A stretch of DNA of 64,000 nucleotides, taken from Agromyces protaetiae (GTDB lineage: Bacteria > Actinomycetota > Actinomycetes > Actinomycetales > Microbacteriaceae). The notes beneath the pieces were generated by a model. That model made no database searches, was not told where the DNA came from, and saw only the letters and a program-made list of their open reading frames with translations. Positions 57,617 through 64,000 of the stretch are shown piece after piece. How positions within the stretch are numbered: the first letter of the stretch is position 1; each line of letters opens with the position of its first letter. The position numbers were made by a program, and so were the translations under genes. Location: assembly GCF_004135405.1 (NCBI RefSeq), contig NZ_CP035491.1, forward strand, positions 3,038,001 through 3,102,000, given 5' to 3'.

Positions 57617-58213
57617 ATGACCGAAACGCTCACCGACCGCGGCCGCGCGAAGGCCGACCGCCGCGACGCGCTGCTCGCCGCAGCAGCCCGGCTCTTCGCC
57701 GACCGCGGGTACGCGGGCGTGACCCTCGAAGACCTCGGCGCAGCGGCGGGCGTGTCGGGCCCCGCCGTCTACCGGCACTTCGCCGGCAAGGCGGCCGTGC
57801 TCGCCGCCCTCCTCCTGGGCGCGAGCGACGGGCTCCTCCGCGGCGGGCGCGAGACCGTCGAAGAGGCCGCGGACGCGGCATCCGCCCTGCGCTCGCTCAT
57901 CGCCTTCCACGTCGATTTCGCGATCGCGAACCCCGACGTCATCCGCGTCCAGGATCGCGACCTGCAGAGCCTGCCCGCCGCCGACGCCCACGAAGTGCGC
58001 CGACTCCAGCGCGAGTACGTCGAACTCTGGGTCGACGCGCTCCAAGCGCTCGCGCCCGACCGCTCCGCGAGCGAGGCGCGAATCCGCGCCCACGCAGCCT
58101 TCGGACTCGTGAACTCGACGCCGCACAGCGCGCGCGACGGTTCCCGCCCTCCCGCGACCGCCGACGTGCGGCGCGTGCTCGAAGCCATGGCGTGGGCGGG
58201 CCTCACCGCCTGA
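57617..58213 (+). CDS. TetR family regulator, probable repressor of the acyl-CoA operon
   Basis: 198 residues from ATG 57617 with GGGAGG upstream (an ATG at 57599 lacks one). DNA-binding helices: RDALLAAAARLFADRGYAGVTLEDLGAAAGVSGPAVYRHFAGKAAVLAALL. The C-terminal half resembles regulators found with fatty-acyl or leucine catabolic genes in actinobacteria. The shared 23-bp element upstream of it and of accD1 is the main reason to link it to that operon. The inducer might be an acyl-CoA; this is inference. Confidence 0.88.
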   Translation: MTETLTDRGRAKADRRDALLAAAARLFADRGYAGVTLEDLGAAAGVSGPAVYRHFAGKAAVLAALLLGASDGLLRGGRETVEEAADAASALRSLIAFHVDFAIANPDVIRVQDRDLQSLPAADAHEVRRLQREYVELWVDALQALAPDRSASEARIRAHAAFGLVNSTPHSARDGSRPPATADVRRVLEAMAWAGLTA

Positions 58214-58222
58214 GGCGCCGAC

Positions 58223-58516
58223 TCAGCCCGCCGCGAGCCGCTCGATCCGATGGGCGAGGCGGATGTCCCGCGCAGTCACTCCCCCGACGTCGTGCGAGCG
58301 CAACTCGAACACGATCCGCCCCCACGCGAGCCGCACATCGGGGTGGTGGTTGAACTCCTCGGCTGCCTCGGCCACCCGGTCGAGCAGGCGCACCGCGCCC
58401 GAGAAGTCGCCCGTCTCGTACTCGGCGACGAGCCGCGACCCGTCGCGCCGGAACGCCGTGTCGGCGATCTGCGCGTCGATCTCACCGAACCCCAGCAGCA
58501 CTCGGTCGTTCTCCAT
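58223..58516 (-). CDS. 4a-hydroxytetrahydrobiopterin dehydratase (PCD/DCoH)
   Basis: 97 residues. The family signature EFNHHPDVRLAWGRIVFEL (His-His catalytic pair) is intact. It dehydrates the pterin product of aromatic amino-acid hydroxylases, but no such hydroxylase is in the window; in many bacteria the protein serves other pterins. It is convergent with the TetR gene (9-bp gap) and lies 25 nt past the bkdC stop on the same strand. Confidence 0.9.
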   Translation of the reverse strand: MENDRVLLGFGEIDAQIADTAFRRDGSRLVAEYETGDFSGAVRLLDRVAEAAEEFNHHPDVRLAWGRIVFELRSHDVGGVTARDIRLAHRIERLAAG

Positions 58517-58541
58517 CGGGCCCCCGCCTTCCGACCGCCTC

Positions 58542-59816
58542 TCACATCATGGTGAGGGCCCGGCCCGGATCCCGCAAGATCGCGCCGACGTCGGCGAGGA
58601 ACCGCGACCCCTGCTCGCCGTCGACGAGGCGGTGGTCGAACGAGAGCGAAAGGGTCATGAGCTCGCGGAGCGCGATCTCGCCGCGGTACTCCCACGGCTG
58701 CTTCCGCACCGCCCCCATCGCGAGGATCGCCGCTTCGCCCGGGTTCAGGATGGGCGTGCCCGCGTCGATGCCGAAGACGCCGATATTGGTGATCGTGATC
58801 GTGCCGCCCGTGAGATCGGCGGGCGCCGTGCGGCCCGCACGCGCGGTCTCGGCGAGGGCGCCGATCGCGTCGGCGAGCGCGAGCAGGGTGAGCCGGTCGG
58901 CGCGCTTGACGTTCGGCACGAGGAGGCCCCGCTCGGTCGCCGCCGCGATCCCGAGGTTGACGCCGTCGAACCGTACGATCTCCTGCGCGTCCTCGTCCCA
59001 TCGAGCGTTGACCTCGGGCGTGCGGCCGACGGCGATGCACACGGCCTTCGCGACGAGCGCGAGCGGCGTCACCCGGTGCGCCGCGAGGGCGCGGTCGTCG
59101 CGGATGCCTCGCACGAGGTCCATCGCGGCCGTGACGTCGACCGTCAGGAACTCGGTCACGGTCGGCGCCGTGAACGCGCTCCGCACCATCGCCTGCGCGG
59201 TCGCCTTGCGGACGCCCGTGATCGGGATGCGGGTTTCCGCAGGACGGGTCCCTGAGCCTGTCGAAAGGCCGGATGCCTCGGCCCGGCCGACTGCCGCAGC
59301 GGCCCCTTCGACGTCGGCGCGCGTGATGAGCCCGTGCTCGCCCGTGCCGGTGAGCGCTGCGAGATCGACGCCGAGGTCGTGGGCGAGCTTGCGGACAGGC
59401 GGGGTGGAGCGTGGGCGGTCGGCGAGTCTCGAGACGCTCGCTTCGCTCGCTACTCGACCAGCGGAGAGGGCGGGAGCGAGAGCGGCGGGCACGTGGCGCG
59501 GCCGCCTGCGCGGCCCCGCCTCGGCGGCGGCGCCGTAGCCGACGAGGGTGGGCTCTGGGACATCCGCCCCCTCGCCCGTGTCGCACGAGAACAACGCCGC
59601 GCCGACCTCGACCGTTTCCCCGGGCTCGGCGTGGAGCGCCGTGACGACGCCTGCGAACGGCGACGGCAACTCGACGACGGCCTTGGCCGTCTCGACGTCG
59701 GCGACGATCTGGTTGAGCTCGACACGGTCGCCGACGGCGACGCGCCACGCGACGACCTCGCTCTCGGTGAGGCCCTCGCCGAGATCGGGGAGCGCGAACT
59801 CGCGGATCATCGTCAT
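58542..59816 (-). CDS. bkdC: Branched-chain 2-oxo acid dehydrogenase E2 (dihydrolipoamide acyltransferase)
   Basis: 424 residues. Lipoyl domain with the modified lysine in DVETAKAVVELPSP (near residue 45), a subunit-binding domain PPVRKLAHDLGVDLAALTGTGEHGLITRADV, and a catalytic domain ending with SFDHRLVDGEQGSRFL (His/Asp). The two linkers contain sequences that match dispersed non-coding repeats of actinobacteria (59246-59270 and 59426-59464), kept in frame. ATG overlaps the bkdB stop as ATGA. It should pass branched acyl groups to CoA and feed the accD1-citE operon. Confidence 0.94.
   Translation of the reverse strand: MTMIREFALPDLGEGLTESEVVAWRVAVGDRVELNQIVADVETAKAVVELPSPFAGVVTALHAEPGETVEVGAALFSCDTGEGADVPEPTLVGYGAAAEAGPRRRPRHVPAALAPALSAGRVASEASVSRLADRPRSTPPVRKLAHDLGVDLAALTGTGEHGLITRADVEGAAAAVGRAEASGLSTGSGTRPAETRIPITGVRKATAQAMVRSAFTAPTVTEFLTVDVTAAMDLVRGIRDDRALAAHRVTPLALVAKAVCIAVGRTPEVNARWDEDAQEIVRFDGVNLGIAAATERGLLVPNVKRADRLTLLALADAIGALAETARAGRTAPADLTGGTITITNIGVFGIDAGTPILNPGEAAILAMGAVRKQPWEYRGEIALRELMTLSLSFDHRLVDGEQGSRFLADVGAILRDPGRALTMM
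59246..59270. repeat. REP-like sequence inside bkdC (first linker copy)
   Basis: GGTCCCTGAGCCTGTCGAAAGG-type sequence (25 bp), of a kind I know as an intergenic repeat in many high-GC actinobacteria. Here it codes for LSTGSGTRP in the linker before the catalytic domain. No second copy exists in the window, so the identification rests on memory. Confidence 0.5.
59426..59464. repeat. REP-like sequence inside bkdC (second linker copy)
   Basis: About 39 bp beginning GTCTCGAGACGCTCGCTTCG, then CTCGCTACTCGACCAGCG; palindromic GCTCGCTTCGCTCGC core. It resembles a dispersed intergenic repeat common in Microbacteriaceae (from memory). It codes for LSAGRVASEASVSRLAD between the lipoyl and binding domains. 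Confidence 0.55.
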
Positions 59817-60838
59817 GCCTCGACTCCGCTCAGCGAGTCGCCCGACAGCGAGTTCGGCCGCCCGAGCGCGCGGTCGACGCCGTCGAGGATGCGGTCGAGA
59901 TCGGGCAGGTGGTACCGCTCGAGCTTCGCCGGCGGATACGGGATGTCGTGGCCGGTGACGCGCACGGGCGCGGCCTCGAGGTACTCGAAGCACCGCTCGG
60001 TGAGGCTCGCCGCAAGCTCCGCACCGAGGCCGAGCTGCTCCCCTGCCTCGTGCGCGACGACGAGGCGGCCCGTGCGCCTGACCGACGCCTCGATCGTCGA
60101 GTAGTCGACGGGCGCGAGCGAGCGCAGGTCGATCACCTCGATCGACACCCCCTCTTCGGCCGCCGCCACCGCGGCATCGCGTGCGGTCTGCACGAGCCCG
60201 CCGTACGTCACGAGGGTGACGTCGGTGCCGGGCACGACGACCGTCGCAACGCCGAGCGGCGGCTGGTCGGCGAGACTCGCGTCGAGGTCGACCTCGCTCT
60301 TCTGGTGGTACCGCCGCTTGGGCTCGAAGAACACGACGGGGTCGTCGCTCGCGATCGCCTGACGGATCATGACGTATGCGTCTTGCGGGTTCGAGCACGC
60401 GACCACGCGAAGCCCCGCCGTGTGGGCGAAGTACGCCTCGGGCGACTCGGAATGGTGTTCGGCCGCGCCGATGCCGCCGCCGAACGGGATGCGGATCACA
60501 AGCGGCATCTTCACCGTGCCGCGCGAGCGGTAGTGCAGTTTCGCGACCTGCGCGACGAGCTGGTCGAACGCGGGGTACACGAACCCGTCGAACTGGATCT
60601 CGACGACCGGGCGGTAGCCGCGGTACGCGAGGCCGACGGCCGTGCCGACGATCCCCGCCTCCGAGAGCGGCGTGTCGACGACGCGCTTCGCGCCGAACTC
60701 GTCCTTGAGCCCGTCGGTCACGCGGAACACGCCGCCGAGCGTGCCGATGTCCTCGCCCATGAGCACGACGCGGTCCTCATCGGCGAGCGCGCGCCGAAGC
60801 CCCTCGTTGATCGCTTTGCCGAACGTGAGCGTCGTCAT
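59813..60838 (-). CDS. bkdB: Branched-chain 2-oxo acid dehydrogenase E1 beta
   Basis: 341 residues. Seen: GKAINEGLRRALADEDRVVLMGEDIG, VVDTPLSEAGIVGTAVGLAYRGYRPVVEIQF, GGGIGAAEHHSESPEA and the C-terminal HEAGEQLGLGAELAASL. The last 13 residues are a small SLSG repeat. It pairs with BkdA to bind TPP. Coupled to bkdA upstream and bkdC downstream by ATGA overlaps. Confidence 0.94.
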   Translation of the reverse strand: MTTLTFGKAINEGLRRALADEDRVVLMGEDIGTLGGVFRVTDGLKDEFGAKRVVDTPLSEAGIVGTAVGLAYRGYRPVVEIQFDGFVYPAFDQLVAQVAKLHYRSRGTVKMPLVIRIPFGGGIGAAEHHSESPEAYFAHTAGLRVVACSNPQDAYVMIRQAIASDDPVVFFEPKRRYHQKSEVDLDASLADQPPLGVATVVVPGTDVTLVTYGGLVQTARDAAVAAAEEGVSIEVIDLRSLAPVDYSTIEASVRRTGRLVVAHEAGEQLGLGAELAASLTERCFEYLEAAPVRVTGHDIPYPPAKLERYHLPDLDRILDGVDRALGRPNSLSGDSLSGVEA

Positions 60839-61998
60839 CGGGCACCGTCCTCGAACATCGCGAGGTACCGCGCATACCTCGCCTTCTGCCGCTCGAGATG
60901 GCTGTTGGGTTCGGCGTAGACGTGGTCGAAGACCGTCATGGGCGCGGGGTCGGCGAGCGTCGTGATCGCGTGCCGGAGGTCGGCGGCGGCGCGGTCGGCG
61001 GCGGCCTGCACGTCACGATCGAGGGATGCGACGTCCATTCCGGATGTCTCGAGCAGCGCCCGCACGCGCGCGAGCGGGTCGCGGCGTCGCCACGCGGCGA
61101 GCTCGTCGTCGCCCCGGTATCTGGTGGGGTCGTCGGCCGTCGTGTGCGGACCCATACGGTAGGTGACGGCTTCGATGAACGTCGGGCCGCCGCCGCGACG
61201 CGCGCGGTCGAGCGCCTGCCGTGTCACGGCGAGCACGGCGAGCACGTCGTTGCCGTCGACGCGCACTCCCGGCATCCCGAACCCGTCGGCGCGGCGCGCG
61301 AGCGGCCGCTTCGACTGGAGGCCGACCGGTTCGGAGATCGCCCACTGGTTGTTCTGGCAGAAGAAGACGACGGGTGCGTCGAAGCTCGCGGCGAACACGA
61401 GCGCCTCGTTGACGTCGCCCTCGCTCGTGGCGCCGTCGCCGAAGTACGCGATCGAGGCCGCGTCGGCGCCGTCCCACGCGAGGCCCATCGCGTAGCCCGT
61501 CGCGTGGAGCGTCTGCGCGCCGATGATGATCTGCGGCACGGCCATGCCGTGCTCGTACGGGTTCCAGCCGCTCGGCGCCGAGCCGCGCCACACGGCGAGG
61601 AGGTCGGCAGGCTCGACGCCGCGCACCCACGCGACGGCGTGCTCGCGGTAGCTCGAGAAGGCGAAGTCGGACGCGGCGAGGGCCCGTGCCGAGCCGATCT
61701 GCGCAGCCTCCTGGCCTGCGAGCGGCGGCCAGAGCGCCAGTTCGCCCTGCCGCTGCAGGGCCGTCGCCTCGGCGTCGATGCGCCGCACGACCACGAGGTC
61801 GCGGTAGAGGTCGGCGAGCTCGTCGGGGCCGATATCGGCCACCCACGGATCGAGGTCGGGGTCGTGGAGGCGTGCGCCGTGCTCGTCGACGAGCGTCAGC
61901 ATCGGCGCGTCCGGCGGCGTCGAATGCGCGGGATCGCCCGAACCGTCGCCTCGTTCGGGTTCGGGTCTCGAGTACGCGATGGGTGCTGACAGGGTCAT
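60835..61998 (-). CDS. bkdA: Branched-chain 2-oxo acid dehydrogenase E1 alpha
   Basis: 387 residues from ATG 61998 (GAGGAGG upstream). TPP motif GDGATSEGDVNEALVFAASFDAPVVFFCQNNQW, RRIDAEATALQRQGEL and the phosphorylation-loop region YRMGPHTTADDPTRYR are clear. Branched-chain rather than pyruvate type is favoured by the YRMGPHTTADDPTRY sequence and by the neighbouring acyl-CoA operon. First gene of bkdABC, with a promoter covered by a palindrome. Confidence 0.94.
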   Translation of the reverse strand: MTLSAPIAYSRPEPERGDGSGDPAHSTPPDAPMLTLVDEHGARLHDPDLDPWVADIGPDELADLYRDLVVVRRIDAEATALQRQGELALWPPLAGQEAAQIGSARALAASDFAFSSYREHAVAWVRGVEPADLLAVWRGSAPSGWNPYEHGMAVPQIIIGAQTLHATGYAMGLAWDGADAASIAYFGDGATSEGDVNEALVFAASFDAPVVFFCQNNQWAISEPVGLQSKRPLARRADGFGMPGVRVDGNDVLAVLAVTRQALDRARRGGGPTFIEAVTYRMGPHTTADDPTRYRGDDELAAWRRRDPLARVRALLETSGMDVASLDRDVQAAADRAAADLRHAITTLADPAPMTVFDHVYAEPNSHLERQKARYARYLAMFEDGAR

Positions 61999-62068
61999 CG
62001 TGGACCTCCTCGTCGGCGGGTCCGCCTTGTGGGCCCTCCCGCAGCCGGCCTCGTCGCCGGTTGAGGTG

Positions 62069-62107
62069 AGCGTACGGCGACCGGTCAGTGCGCTCAAGCA
62101 TTGAGCG
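62069..62107 (-). promoter_or_regulatory. bkd promoter with palindromic operator
   Basis: -35 TTGAGC (62092-62097) and -10 TACGCT (62069-62074), 17 nt apart on the minus strand. The -35 is part of the perfect palindrome CGCTCAA-gca-TTGAGCG (62091-62107). The divergent gene is an Lrp-family regulator, the likely binder. Rest of the 165-bp spacer: the lrp -10 box and nothing else recognised. Confidence 0.7.
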
Positions 62108-62163
62108 ATGCACAGAGCATGTCGCCAAGACGGATGCCCCGTGCCGCTGCTAGATTGCGCGAT

Positions 62164-62625
62164 ATGAGCCAGTACGACCGCGTCGATCGAGCCCTCCTCG
62201 CCGCGCTCGGCGACGACCCGCGAGCGACCGTGGTCGCCCTCGCCGAGCGCCTCGGGCTGAGCCGGAACACCGTGCAGGCCCGACTCGGGCGGCTCGAGGC
62301 ATCCGGCGCCTTCCTGTCTTTCGAACGCAGCATCGATCCGGGCCCGCTCGGCTTCCCGCTCGAGGCGTTCGTGAGCGTGCACGTCCGCCAGACGGTGCTC
62401 GCGGCCGTCGTCGACGCGATCGCCGAGATCCCCGAGGTGATCCAGGCGCACGGCCTCTCAGGGCAGGTCGACCTGCTCGTGCGGGTCGTCTGCCGCGACG
62501 CGCACGACCTGTTCCGCATCGACGGCGAGATCCTCGCGATCGACGGCGTCGAACGCACCGAGACCTCGCTCGCGATGGGCGAACTCATCCCCTACCGGCT
62601 GAAACCGCTCCTCGGCTCCGCCTGA
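62164..62625 (+). CDS. Lrp/AsnC family regulator, probable BkdR
   Basis: 153 residues. Winged helix YDRVDRALLAALGDDPRATVVALAERLGLSRNTVQARLGRLEASG and a C-terminal RAM ligand domain (VVDAIAEIPEVIQAHGLSGQVDLLVRVVCRD). TAGATT (62151-62156) ends 7 nt before the ATG, so the mRNA is probably leaderless. Divergence from bkdABC and the palindrome at their promoter fit an Lrp-type regulator responding to a branched-chain amino acid; this is inference from context. Confidence 0.92.
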   Translation: MSQYDRVDRALLAALGDDPRATVVALAERLGLSRNTVQARLGRLEASGAFLSFERSIDPGPLGFPLEAFVSVHVRQTVLAAVVDAIAEIPEVIQAHGLSGQVDLLVRVVCRDAHDLFRIDGEILAIDGVERTETSLAMGELIPYRLKPLLGSA

Positions 62626-62710
62626 CACGTCGGTGCGCTGCGGTCCGGTTTGCTCACTCGGACTGCGGATGCGAAGGTGGACTGCCCGCCACCCGACGCG
62701 AAGGAGCCTC

Positions 62711-63562
62711 ATGCGCCGGCGCCCCCGACTCGAACTCGACCGACGACTCGCCGTCGTCACCGGTGCAGGCAGCGGCATGGGCCGCGCGAGTGCCGAACTC
62801 CTCGCCTCCCGCGGCTGCGCCCTCGCACTCGTCGACCGCGACGCCGGCGCCCTCGAGACGCTCGCCGCCGAGCTGCGCGGGCGCGGGGCATCCGTCAGCA
62901 CCCATCCGCTCGACCTCGCCGACCTCGACGCGGTGGCCGCCCTGCCTGCCGCGGTCGCCGCAGCGCACGACGGAGCGACGCCGTCGGTGCTCCTCAACTG
63001 CGCGGGCGTCTCGATGCTCGGCTCGTTCGCCCAGGTGACGCTCGAGGAGTTCCGCTCCGTCGTCGAGGTCAACCTGTGGGGCACGGTCGCGACGGTGAAG
63101 GCGTTCCTGCCCGACCTCCTCGCCGCACCCGAAGCGCACATCGCGAACGTCTCGAGCCTCTACGGCCTCACGGCGCCCGCGGGCCGCGTGCCGTACGTCA
63201 CGTCGAAGTTCGCCGTGCGCGGGTTCACCGACTCGCTCCGCCACGAACTGGAGCGCACGGGCGTGACGGTCTCGGCGATCTACCCCGGCGGCGTGAAGAC
63301 GGGCATCATCCACCACGCTCGCGTCGCCGCTGCCGTCGACGCGAGCGTCGCCAAGCGCGCCGCCGACGCCCAGTCGGCGCTCTACCGCACGACGCCCGAG
63401 CAAGCTGCGGCGATCATCGTCGCCGGCATCGAACGGCGCCGCCCGCGCGTCTTCATCGGCCGCGACGCGCGCCTCAGCGACATCGTCTCGCGCGTCGCCC
63501 CGGTCGGGTACTGGAGCATCATGCGCGGCATCGTCGCGAAGGCCGGCGACACGCGCGGCTGA
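62711..63562 (+). CDS. SDR family oxidoreductase
   Basis: 283 residues from ATG 62711 with AAGGAG upstream. Classical short-chain dehydrogenase: VVTGAGSGMGRASAELLA (cofactor), LNCAGVSMLG, NVSSLYGLTAPAGRVPYVTSKFAVRGF with the catalytic Ser-Tyr-Lys. An NADP preference cannot be settled. No link to the neighbouring lrp gene is evident. It ends before a strong hairpin. Confidence 0.9.
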   Translation: MRRRPRLELDRRLAVVTGAGSGMGRASAELLASRGCALALVDRDAGALETLAAELRGRGASVSTHPLDLADLDAVAALPAAVAAAHDGATPSVLLNCAGVSMLGSFAQVTLEEFRSVVEVNLWGTVATVKAFLPDLLAAPEAHIANVSSLYGLTAPAGRVPYVTSKFAVRGFTDSLRHELERTGVTVSAIYPGGVKTGIIHHARVAAAVDASVAKRAADAQSALYRTTPEQAAAIIVAGIERRRPRVFIGRDARLSDIVSRVAPVGYWSIMRGIVAKAGDTRG

Positions 63563-63574
63563 GTTCGAATGAGA

Positions 63575-63613
63575 GCGGATGCCCCGCCCGAGCGATTCGG
63601 GCGAGGCATCCGC
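63575..63613. terminator. Bidirectional terminator between the SDR and SGNH genes
   Basis: 17-bp arms (63575-63591 and 63597-63613) with one mismatch and a 5-nt loop. The arms end in the dispersed word or its one-base variant (GGATGCCCC and GAGGCATCC). It lies between convergent genes and so may end both transcripts. Confidence 0.8.
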
Positions 63614-63633
63614 GGTGTTCGCGGAACTGCGGA

Positions 63634-64000
63634 TCAGCGGGCGAAGACCCTGTCTTTCGCGAGCGCGATGCCGTAGCCGAGCGAGTTGCCGAGCGCGTTC
63701 GGGTGGAAGTTCTGATCGGCGAGCAGGTTCTTCGGATTGAACGCGATGTACGGGATGAGCGAGCCGATGCCGTGCCCCTTGAACTCGTCGGTGACGTCGA
63801 CGAGCTGGATCTTCGGGTTCCCGGTCGCCGCGACGGCTCCCGCGATGACGGCGTTGAGCTGCGTCGTGCCCGAGTTGACGAGGTCGCCGACCGGCGCGAT
63901 GCCGGGCTTGAAGAGCAACGGATAGTTGAGCACGGCGATCTTCGCGTTCGGGAGCGTCGAGGCGATCGTCGAGTACAGCCCGACGAGCTGCGGACCGAGC
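63634..64000 (-). CDS. SGNH/GDSL hydrolase, C-terminal part (cut by window edge)
   Basis: 122 residues are visible; the start lies beyond the right edge. The catalytic Asp-His block is DQNFHPNALGNSLGYGIA near the end, and ASTLPNAKIAVLNYPLLF is the region before it, typical of secreted actinobacterial GDSL esterases. The family's N-terminal GDSL serine motif is outside the window, so activity cannot be checked. Confidence 0.8.
   Translation of the reverse strand, partial: LGPQLVGLYSTIASTLPNAKIAVLNYPLLFKPGIAPVGDLVNSGTTQLNAVIAGAVAATGNPKIQLVDVTDEFKGHGIGSLIPYIAFNPKNLLADQNFHPNALGNSLGYGIALAKDRVFAR

Overview
The window is a gene-dense, very GC-rich stretch of chromosome from an actinobacterium. Gene content and order fit the family Microbacteriaceae (Agromyces/Microbacterium-like). 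The pointers are infC-rpmI-rplT, hisC-hisB-hisH-priA, lexA beside a LysM gene, a ftsK-pgsA-cinA-clgR-DUF3046-recA-recX-miaB-miaA-dapF block, dapA-rnj and a bkd/accD1-accA1-fadE19-maoC-citE catabolic block. The family placement is inferred from synteny and protein motifs, not from a search. No rRNA, tRNA, CRISPR array, prophage or insertion sequence was seen. Most genes are on the minus strand.

Layout. 0-2.8 kb: a SpoU-type rRNA methylase (cut by the edge), rplT, rpmI and infC (with an ATC start), and a divergent DUF1844 gene. 2.8-11.5 kb: endonuclease VIII (nei), the helicase lhr (frameshifted), a PLP decarboxylase, an SseB-family protein and priA/hisA. 11.6-14 kb: hisH, hisB, hisC. 14-16.3 kb: a LysM membrane protein divergent from lexA with an SOS box between them, then a hydrolase. 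16.4-19.8 kb: metE and metF (frameshifted). 20-29.8 kb: hflX, an RsmC-like methylase, dapF, miaA, miaB, recX, recA, DUF3046, clgR, pncC/cinA, pgsA. 29.9-39.5 kb: ftsK, a GNAT gene, a MacB-like export system (adaptor frameshifted), rnj, dapA. 39.5-42.2 kb: a hexamer array, a DUF559 nuclease-like gene between two related 70-bp palindromes, folA, thyA. 42.3-49.7 kb: thioredoxin-like/DUF4395/OsmC genes, a TIGR01777 epimerase, a TPR protein, dapB, a GNAT gene, a histidine phosphatase, an M16 peptidase and an aldo/keto reductase. 49.8-62.6 kb: a leucine/branched-chain acyl-CoA catabolic region (citE, maoC, fadE19, accA1, accD1; bkdC, bkdB, bkdA) with two TetR genes, an MBL hydrolase, a pterin dehydratase and an Lrp regulator. 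62.7-64 kb: an SDR and the C-terminus of an SGNH hydrolase.

How parts work together. LexA, RecA, RecX and the LysM protein form an SOS unit: lexA and recA carry boxes sharing the 10-mer TCGAACAGAT. BkdABC should make branched-chain acyl-CoA, FadE19 oxidises it, AccA1/AccD1 carboxylates the product and MaoC/CitE act further down. The TetR gene at 57617 and the carboxylase operon share a 23-bp upstream element, and a perfect palindrome covers the bkd -35 box next to an Lrp gene.

Three features cut across the window. (1) The 9-mer GGATGYCTC (or its complement) occurs about 50 times by hand count, within genes and as inverted pairs at gene ends. (2) At least 16 genes have a TANNNT box ending 6-7 nt before the start codon, the signature of leaderless mRNAs. 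(3) Four genes (lhr, hisC, metF, the export adaptor) are each repaired by adding one G/C to a 4-5 nt G/C run, which points to homopolymer under-calling in the sequence rather than four real mutations.
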